Source: Thioalkalivibrio sp.
GTDB taxonomy: Bacteria; Pseudomonadota; Gammaproteobacteria; SpSt-1174
DNA length: 5,315 nucleotides
Assembly: GCA_011046015.1 (NCBI GenBank)
Contig: DSBO01000070.1
Coordinates: forward strand, 1 to 5,315
Reading direction: 5' to 3'
Under the pieces are notes generated by a model, which saw nothing but the letters and a program-made list of their open reading frames with translations, was not told the origin of the DNA and made no database searches. Below, in pieces: positions 1-5,315 of this stretch (its first letter is position 1; each line of letters begins with the position of its first letter). Both the position numbers and the translations under genes were made by a program.

Positions 1-58
1 AGACCGGCCCCCAGACTGTGCCACCGCGCCCCGCCCGCCATGCCGCCGCTCACCGGGC

Positions 59-1276
<1,218 letters not shown>

Positions 1277-1282
1277 GGAGTG

Positions 1283-1288
1283 TTCCCC
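1283..1288 (-). promoter_or_regulatory. Ribosome binding site of argG
   Basis: Read on the minus strand, GGGGAA lies seven to eight bases before the ATG at 1276. It supports that start over the in-frame upstream ATG at 1423. Confidence 0.6.
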
Positions 1289-1315
1289 GGAAATCTCAAT
1301 ATATGATGACGTTCG

Positions 1316-1333
1316 GCCCGCGCCCACGCGGGC
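1316..1333 (-). repeat. Perfect GC hairpin in the argG 5' leader
   Basis: The arms GCCCGCG and CGCGGGC form a perfect 7-bp, all-G/C stem around a 4-nt loop (TGGG on the minus strand). If transcription starts about 7 nt after the TATAAT at 1347-1352, this hairpin begins roughly 8 nt from the 5' end of the argG mRNA. No T-tract follows, so it does not look like an intrinsic terminator or attenuator. A 5' stabilising structure is the simplest reading. The pairing is seen in the sequence; the role is inferred. Confidence 0.5.
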
Positions 1334-1346
1334 ATGAAAGCTGCGG

Positions 1347-1352
1347 ATTATA
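1347..1352 (-). promoter_or_regulatory. Candidate -10 element of the argG promoter
   Basis: The minus strand reads TATAAT, a perfect sigma-70 -10 hexamer, about 70 bases upstream of the argG start in otherwise GC-rich sequence. At 16-18 bp further upstream (around 1369-1376) the sequence is GCGCAA-like and does not resemble TTGACA, so the promoter would lack a good -35 box and may need an activator. The expected transcript would start near 1340 and carry a leader of about 64 nt. I see no convincing ArgR box, so arginine control cannot be claimed from the sequence. Confidence 0.45.
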
Positions 1353-1433
1353 CGGGAAACGGCCCCGACTTGCGCCAGTGTCGCGCATCCCGCCACCGAC
1401 GACCGGCTCGGCGTGCCGGGCATGAAGACCCGT

Positions 1434-1454
1434 CACCGGCCGTCCGCGGCGGTG
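1434..1454. repeat. Bulged inverted repeat in the argG-mltF intergenic region
   Basis: CACC-G-GCCG, loop TCCG, then CGGCGGTG can form an 8-bp stem with one bulged G (1438). It lies upstream of the candidate promoters of both divergent genes, so it would not be in either predicted transcript. It could be a protein-binding palindrome or chance in GC-rich DNA. Confidence 0.3.
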
Positions 1455-1472
1455 TGAACCACATCTCAAATA

Positions 1473-1502
1473 TTGGGTCCCCACAGCCGACTCTGCTAAG
1501 GT
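1473..1502 (+). promoter_or_regulatory. Weak candidate promoter of mltF
   Basis: TTGGGT (1473-1478) could serve as a -35 element. It is 18 bp from TAAGGT (1497-1502), which is preceded by TG plus one base, as in extended -10 promoters. Each hexamer matches only three consensus positions, but these include the TTG of the -35 box and the first, second and last bases of the -10. It would give a leader of about 55 nt. This is a pattern-based suggestion only. Confidence 0.3.
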
Positions 1503-1552
1503 TGCCCTGACCGTAGCCGACCGATGACGCGCGCCACCCGCGCTCACCTCGC

Positions 1553-1558
1553 GGAGGA
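1553..1558 (+). promoter_or_regulatory. Ribosome binding site of mltF
   Basis: GGAGGA is followed by a 7-nt spacer and the ATG at 1566, a near-ideal Shine-Dalgarno arrangement. It decides the start: the in-frame ATG at 1524 has no such site and would put 14 extra residues in front of the lipoprotein signal. Confidence 0.85.
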
Positions 1559-1565
1559 ATGTTGC

Positions 1566-3002
1566 ATGTATCAAGCGCTAAGCGCGGCCCAGGCAGCCGG
1601 CGCCTCGCTGCGAGGCCGTTTCCTGGCGTGCCTGTTCACCCTGCCCCTGCTCGCCGCCTGCTCGCCGGATACGCCGGAGACCGGGGAAACCCTCGACCGG
1701 GTCGCGACAACGGAGGTGACCCCGGAGAGCATCCGTGCCGAAGGCGAGCTGGTCGTCATCACGCGCAACGCCCCGACCACGGTCTACCAGGACCGCGACG
1801 GCCTGGGCGGTATCGAGTACCTGCTGACCGAGGCGCTGGCCGAATCGCTGGGCGTGCCCGTGCGCTATCGCTACTTCGACAACGTGGATGCGGTGCTGGC
1901 GGCGGTGGAACGCGGCGAGGGTCATCTCGCCGCCGCCGGCCTCACCCGCACTCCGCAGCGCGCCGAGCGCTACCGCTTCGGCCCGAGCTACCAGCAGATT
2001 CAGCAGCAGGTGGTGTGTCACCGCCAGGGTGTGGTGCCGGACAGCGTGGCGGAACTTTCCAAGGTCTCGCTGCTGGTGATCGACGAGAGCAGTTACGTAG
2101 AGCGGCTAGCCGAGCTCAGGCAGGAATACCCGGACCTCCGCTGGCAGGCCACCACCCGCTACTCGACAGAGGAAATCTTCCAGCGCGTGGCCGACGGGAA
2201 GGTGGACTGCACGGTGGCGGACTCGAACATCGTGATGATCAACCGGCGCTACCTGCCCGAACTGGTGGCACCGTTCGCCATTTCCGAAGAGCAACCGCTG
2301 GCCTGGGTGCTGCCCGAGGGTGGTGAGGCGCTGGGCGTCTACCTGCAGGACTGGTTCGGGCAGATCGAGGCCGACGGCACCCTGGCGCGCGCCTACCATC
2401 GCAGCTACGGCCACATCGATACCTTCGACTACGTCGACCTGCGCGCCTTCAAGCGCCGCCTGGATGATCGCCTGCCGCAGTACCGCCGCCTGTTCGAGCA
2501 GGCGGCCGAGACCCACGGCATCCCCTGGACCATCCTCGCCGCCCAGGCCTACCAGGAGTCTCACTGGGAGCCGGCGGCGCGCAGCCCCACCGGCGTGCGC
2601 GGCATCATGATGCTCACGCTCACCACCGCCGAGGAAGTGGGTGTGGACAATCGCCTCGACCCGAAACAAAGCATCGACGGCGGCGCGCGCTATCTCGCCA
2701 ACCTGATGGGGCGCCTGCCCGAGGACATCCCCGAGCGCGACCGCATCTGGTTCGCGCTCATGGCCTACAACGTAGGCATGGGGCATTTGTACGACGCCCG
2801 CTCGCTGGCGCGCCGCCTGGGCAAGGACCCGAACAGCCTGGTGGACATGAAAGAGGTGCTGCCCCTGCTCTCGCGCAAGGAGTACTACACCACCCTGCGC
2901 TACGGCTACGCCCGCGGCACCGAACCCGTGCGCTACGTCAACCGCATCCGCGACTTCGTCGACATCCTGGAACGCCACCTCGCAACGGGGAGGTCGGCAT
3001 GA
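1566..3002 (+). CDS. mltF: Membrane-bound lytic murein transglycosylase F, lipoprotein
   Basis: MltF cleaves the MurNAc-GlcNAc bond of peptidoglycan, forming 1,6-anhydromuropeptides, from the inner face of the outer membrane. The predicted protein has 478 residues. A lipoprotein signal ends in the lipobox LAAC with Cys32; Ser33 at +2 fits outer-membrane sorting. Residues about 57-281 form an SBP_bac_3 (amino-acid-binding-like) module, with RTPQR at 128-132 and Asp219 at the places where this fold usually holds its ligand. Residues about 303-435 are the SLT domain: QESHW with the catalytic Glu331 (the counterpart of E. coli Glu314), then SPTGVRGIMMLT, then MAYNVGMGH. The C-terminal LPLLS and YGYARG blocks are typical of MltF. 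It is about 40 residues shorter than E. coli MltF (518), with all modules present. In P. aeruginosa the SBP module is known to regulate the catalytic one. The n-region of the signal is rather long (about 18 residues), but no later in-frame Met precedes the hydrophobic core. The gene is divergent from argG and converges on the amylosucrase gene. Confidence 0.95.
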   Translation: MYQALSAAQAAGASLRGRFLACLFTLPLLAACSPDTPETGETLDRVATTEVTPESIRAEGELVVITRNAPTTVYQDRDGLGGIEYLLTEALAESLGVPVRYRYFDNVDAVLAAVERGEGHLAAAGLTRTPQRAERYRFGPSYQQIQQQVVCHRQGVVPDSVAELSKVSLLVIDESSYVERLAELRQEYPDLRWQATTRYSTEEIFQRVADGKVDCTVADSNIVMINRRYLPELVAPFAISEEQPLAWVLPEGGEALGVYLQDWFGQIEADGTLARAYHRSYGHIDTFDYVDLRAFKRRLDDRLPQYRRLFEQAAETHGIPWTILAAQAYQESHWEPAARSPTGVRGIMMLTLTTAEEVGVDNRLDPKQSIDGGARYLANLMGRLPEDIPERDRIWFALMAYNVGMGHLYDARSLARRLGKDPNSLVDMKEVLPLLSRKEYYTTLRYGYARGTEPVRYVNRIRDFVDILERHLATGRSA

Positions 3003-3029
3003 CGGCGCACAGCCGGTGGCCGATGTCCG

Positions 3030-4994
3030 TCAAACGGCCCTGGCCAGCACCATGAACTGGTAGGGCTCCATCACCAGCTCCTGGGTGGCAGTAAGCGTGC
3101 GGCCGGCGAAGAGATCCACCATGGTCTTGCGCATACCCATCTGCCGCAGGCGCCGCGCCTCCAAGCGCTGCTGATCCTCAGTGAAGTTGGCCAGCACGAA
3201 CACGCTGTGCTGGTCGTGGGTGCGGAAAAACCCGAACACGTGCGGGTTACCGGTATCCGTGATGTCGGTCTCCGCGCGCATGAAGGCCGGGTTCTGCTGG
3301 CGCAGCTGGATCAGGCGCAGGATGCCCTGGTAGATGCGCCCGACCACCGTCTCCGCGTCGCTGCGGTCGGCGGCCCGCGCCCAGTCGAAGGCCGGGCGAT
3401 GCAGCCAGCGCGTGTCGCCCGCCTTGCCCGGGTCCTGGTCGTAACCGTAATCGTTGAGCGTGCCGATCTCGTCGCCCAGGTAGATGAGCGGGATCCCGCC
3501 CATGGCGACGATCAGCCCGTGCATCAGCAGGATCCGCCGCACGGCGAGTTCGACCTCCGCGTCGACGGACTGCTCCAGCGCCAACTCCAGTCCGCACAGC
3601 GAGGCACAGGTGCCGGAGACGCGCGCATCGCCCGTGAGCGGATTCTGCTGGAAGGGCTGCCCCCGCCCGAAGCTGCCCTCGTAGCGGCCGATGAAGAACT
3701 GCGTGAGGAAGCGGCGATGCTCGTCCGCATCGAAGCCCACCGCCTCTACATCACTGTTGGAAAACGCCCAGCCAATGTCGTCGTGACAGCGCGCATAGTT
3801 CACCCAGGCGCAGCCCTCGGGCAGGGCAAAGCGCCGACGCATGGCGTGATTGAGCACGCGCACGTCGCGGGTGGCCAACGCATCCCACAGCAGGGCCATG
3901 AACTCCGGGTTGTAAGAAAGCGGGCACTCCTCGAGGCTGACGTACTTGCTCACCTCGTCAGGGTGCACGATGGCCTCCGACTTGAAGACCACCGCTGGCG
4001 CCACGATGTTGACGATGGCGTTGAAGGCCTGGATCAGCCAGTGCGCCTCGGGCAGGTTCTGGCAGTCGGTACCGAGCCGTTTCCACAGGAAAGCCACAGC
4101 GTCCAGGCGCAGGATCTCCACGCCCTGGTTGGCGAGAAACAGCATCTCCTCCAGCATGCGGTTGAACACCTCCGGGTTCTCGTAATTGAGATCCCACTGG
4201 AAGGTGTTGAAGGTCGTCCACACCCACTTCTTGATGCGATTGACGTACGTGAAGGCACCCGGATGATCCTCGGGGAAGATCTCGCCCATACTGCGCTCGA
4301 AGGCGTCGGGCATCTCGCGATCCGGGAACATGCGGTAGTAATCGCGGTATGGCTCCTCGCCGGCCAGCGCACGCTGCGCCCACTCGTGCTCGTCGGAGGT
4401 GTGATTGAAGATGAAGTCCAGCACCAGGGAGATACCATGGTGGCGTAGCTCGGTGGCCAGCTGCGCCAGGTCCTCCATGGTGCCCAGGTCGGGATTCACC
4501 TCACGGTAGCTGGTCACGGCATAGCCGCCGTCGTTATCGCCCCGGGGCGTGCGAAATACCGGCATCAGGTGCAGGTAGGTGATACCGAGCTCGGTGAGGT
4601 AGGGGATGCGCTCGCGCACCCCCTCCAGATCGCCGGCAAAGAGATCGACGTAGCACATGGCCCCGACCATGCGGCTCGACTGGTACCAACGGGGGTCCAC
4701 CTCACGCATGGCGTCCAGCGCCTTGAGCTCGCCAGGACGATCCAGCCACATCTGCGTGGCCGAGGCGAGAATGCTCTCGAGGTGATAGAAGAAGTCGTAG
4801 TTGCCGCCGTACAGGGCGTGCAGGCGACTGAACAGGCGCGGGAAATGGCGCCCCAGGCGCTCGACGTAGGCCTCCCAATCACCGGGCTCGGTGCGCGCCG
4901 CGAACCGCGCCTCGATGCGGGGCAGCAGACGGCGCAGGGAGGCGGCGCTCTCGCGCTCCAGCCAGGCGGAATCTTTCGGTATCATGCGAGTCAT
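3030..4994 (-). CDS. ams: Amylosucrase (GH13 subfamily 4 glucansucrase)
   Basis: Amylosucrase transfers glucose from sucrose onto alpha-1,4-glucan and releases fructose; it also hydrolyses sucrose and makes turanose-like isomers. The predicted protein has 654 residues, close to Neisseria polysaccharea amylosucrase (about 636). No signal peptide is visible, so it should be cytoplasmic. The order is a helical N-domain (about 1-100), a TIM barrel with B and B' insertions, and a C-terminal beta domain (from about 575). By comparison with my memory of the Neisseria sequence, the nucleophile is Asp298 (in LRLDAVAF), the acid/base is Glu340 (FKSEAIVHP) and the third acid is Asp405 (CHDDIGW). The sucrose-pocket residues Asp155, Tyr158, His198, Phe262, Arg296, His404 and Arg529 are all present. 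Arg427 and Arg458 match glucan-binding arginines. Gly237 replaces Neisseria Arg226. A sucrose hydrolase of the same subfamily is the main alternative. The start has no strong ribosome site; the ATG at 4985 (fourth codon) is also possible. Its stop is 27 nt from that of convergent mltF. Confidence 0.92.
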   Translation of the reverse strand: MTRMIPKDSAWLERESAASLRRLLPRIEARFAARTEPGDWEAYVERLGRHFPRLFSRLHALYGGNYDFFYHLESILASATQMWLDRPGELKALDAMREVDPRWYQSSRMVGAMCYVDLFAGDLEGVRERIPYLTELGITYLHLMPVFRTPRGDNDGGYAVTSYREVNPDLGTMEDLAQLATELRHHGISLVLDFIFNHTSDEHEWAQRALAGEEPYRDYYRMFPDREMPDAFERSMGEIFPEDHPGAFTYVNRIKKWVWTTFNTFQWDLNYENPEVFNRMLEEMLFLANQGVEILRLDAVAFLWKRLGTDCQNLPEAHWLIQAFNAIVNIVAPAVVFKSEAIVHPDEVSKYVSLEECPLSYNPEFMALLWDALATRDVRVLNHAMRRRFALPEGCAWVNYARCHDDIGWAFSNSDVEAVGFDADEHRRFLTQFFIGRYEGSFGRGQPFQQNPLTGDARVSGTCASLCGLELALEQSVDAEVELAVRRILLMHGLIVAMGGIPLIYLGDEIGTLNDYGYDQDPGKAGDTRWLHRPAFDWARAADRSDAETVVGRIYQGILRLIQLRQQNPAFMRAETDITDTGNPHVFGFFRTHDQHSVFVLANFTEDQQRLEARRLRQMGMRKTMVDLFAGRTLTATQELVMEPYQFMVLARAV

Positions 4995-5000
4995 GGCATC

Positions 5001-5055
5001 TGGTCGGCAGTTGGCGCGTGGATGTCCCTGCCTACTATAAAAGCCTGGCCGACCA
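5001..5055. repeat. 8-bp inverted repeat upstream of the amylosucrase, candidate operator
   Basis: TGGTCGGC (5001-5008) and GCCGACCA (5048-5055) are perfect inverted copies separated by 39 bp. One copy lies just before the amylosucrase start codon. The other lies just upstream of the candidate -10 element at 5034-5039. Because the promoter falls between them, the arms would not both be in the mRNA, so a DNA operator with two half-sites is more plausible than an RNA hairpin. An 8-bp match can arise by chance. Confidence 0.3.
5034..5039 (-). promoter_or_regulatory. Candidate -10 element of the amylosucrase promoter
   Basis: The minus strand reads TATAGT, five of six matches to TATAAT, 40 bases upstream of the ATG at 4994 in a locally AT-rich patch. 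The hexamer 17 bp further upstream is TTATAT, a poor -35. The gene could instead, or also, be read from the upstream minus-strand gene, whose stop is 107 bp away. Confidence 0.35.
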
Positions 5056-5101
5056 AATATAAGCCCGCGCCGACGCCCGAGGATACGCCGGGCAGCCCGA
5101 G

Positions 5102-5315
5102 CTAGCGGGGGCCGAATGCGATGACGCTGCCCTCGGCGCGCTGCTCCGCGGCTTTCAACCGCTGCTCGAGCACCACCAGCGCCAGGGCGAATTCACCCTG
5201 CAGACGCGGCTCGATCTCGCGGGCATCGGGATGATAGGTGACGCGGTCGTAAGGTACCGGCTCGTCCAGCCCCTGGCGGGTCTGTGGCCGAAAGCCCTCC
5301 CAGGCAACCTGGACC
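5102..5315 (-). CDS. Unrecognised protein, C-terminal 70 residues (5' end outside window)
   Basis: A minus-strand frame enters from the right edge and ends at TAG (5102-5104), giving 70 codons without a stop. Most codons end in G or C, as in the neighbouring genes, which supports real coding. The peptide contains AWEGFRPQ near the visible start and YDRVTYHPDARE about 25 residues in. It ends in a charged, probably helical segment (LVVLEQRLKAAEQRAEG) and a short tail, SVIAFGPR. I recognise no family or catalytic motif. It is on the same strand as the amylosucrase, 107 bp upstream of it, so co-transcription is possible but unproven. In other bacteria amylosucrase genes can follow sucrose-synthesis genes; nothing in this tail identifies it as one. 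Confidence 0.7.
   Translation of the reverse strand, partial: VQVAWEGFRPQTRQGLDEPVPYDRVTYHPDAREIEPRLQGEFALALVVLEQRLKAAEQRAEGSVIAFGPR

Noticed and set aside
1..58. Possible start of another minus-strand gene after argG (ATG at 41)
   Set aside because: Only about 13 codons are visible, with a poor ribosome site and no recognisable sequence. No convincing argG terminator is seen in these 58 bases either.
1277..1423. N-terminal extension of argG by 49 residues from the ATG at 1423
   Set aside because: It would run through the TATAAT and leader hairpin, has no family similarity, and the ATG at 1276 has its own ribosome site and gives the normal N-terminus.
1277..1565. ArgR (ARG box) operator upstream of argG
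   Set aside because: No pair of TGAAT/ATTCA-like half-sites at the right spacing could be found; the TATTGAG patches match poorly.
2106..2978. A 290-codon minus-strand open frame antisense to mltF
   Set aside because: The H/V/A/G-rich translation is typical of an antisense shadow; mltF is clear on the plus strand.
3003..3029. Shared terminator between the convergent stops of mltF and the amylosucrase
   Set aside because: Only a 4-bp stem (CGGC/GCCG around GCACA) can be drawn and no T-tract follows on either strand. Termination may occur inside the opposing gene or be Rho-dependent.
3207..4448. A 413-codon plus-strand open frame antisense to the amylosucrase gene
   Set aside because: Same kind of GC-driven shadow; the translation shows no family motif and the opposite strand encodes a complete GH13 enzyme.
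5056..5093. Intrinsic terminator after the partial right-hand gene
   Set aside because: GCCCG and CGGGC arms precede TTATATTT on the minus strand, but the stem is only 5 bp with a loop of about 20 nt and the T-tract is interrupted, so it is too weak to call.

Overview
This is a GC-rich stretch (strong G/C preference at third codon positions) of ordinary bacterial chromosome. It carries three complete genes and the 3' end of a fourth. MltF is mainly a gammaproteobacterial enzyme. Together with the base composition, it suggests a non-enteric, high-GC gammaproteobacterium, possibly of the Chromatiales/Ectothiorhodospiraceae or a halophilic lineage. The genus-level guess is inference only. I see no mobile element, CRISPR array, RNA gene or phage gene.

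Layout: argG (argininosuccinate synthase) lies on the minus strand at 59-1276. Divergent from it, after a 289-bp intergenic region, is mltF (lipoprotein lytic murein transglycosylase F) on the plus strand at 1566-3002. The intergenic region holds a perfect TATAAT for argG, a very stable GC hairpin in the argG leader, a second hairpin near its middle, a weak candidate mltF promoter and clear ribosome binding sites for both genes. mltF converges on an amylosucrase gene (minus strand, 3030-4994); the two stop codons are separated by only 27 nt. Upstream of the amylosucrase, a 107-bp gap contains an 8-bp inverted repeat around a possible -10 element. Beyond it is the C-terminal 70 codons of an unrecognised minus-strand gene that runs off the right edge.

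The genes do not form one pathway. argG serves arginine synthesis, mltF peptidoglycan turnover in the envelope, and the amylosucrase sucrose/alpha-glucan metabolism in the cytoplasm. The amylosucrase is the most unusual gene: all catalytic and sucrose-pocket residues of GH13_4 are present, but a key acceptor-site arginine of the Neisseria enzyme is replaced by glycine. In halophilic methanotrophs such a gene sits with sucrose-synthesis genes. No such gene is recognisable here, although the truncated right-hand gene lies on the same strand just upstream.

I found no convincing previously undescribed system. The observations worth a second look are the amylosucrase acceptor site, its upstream inverted repeat, the argG leader hairpin and the unknown partial gene.
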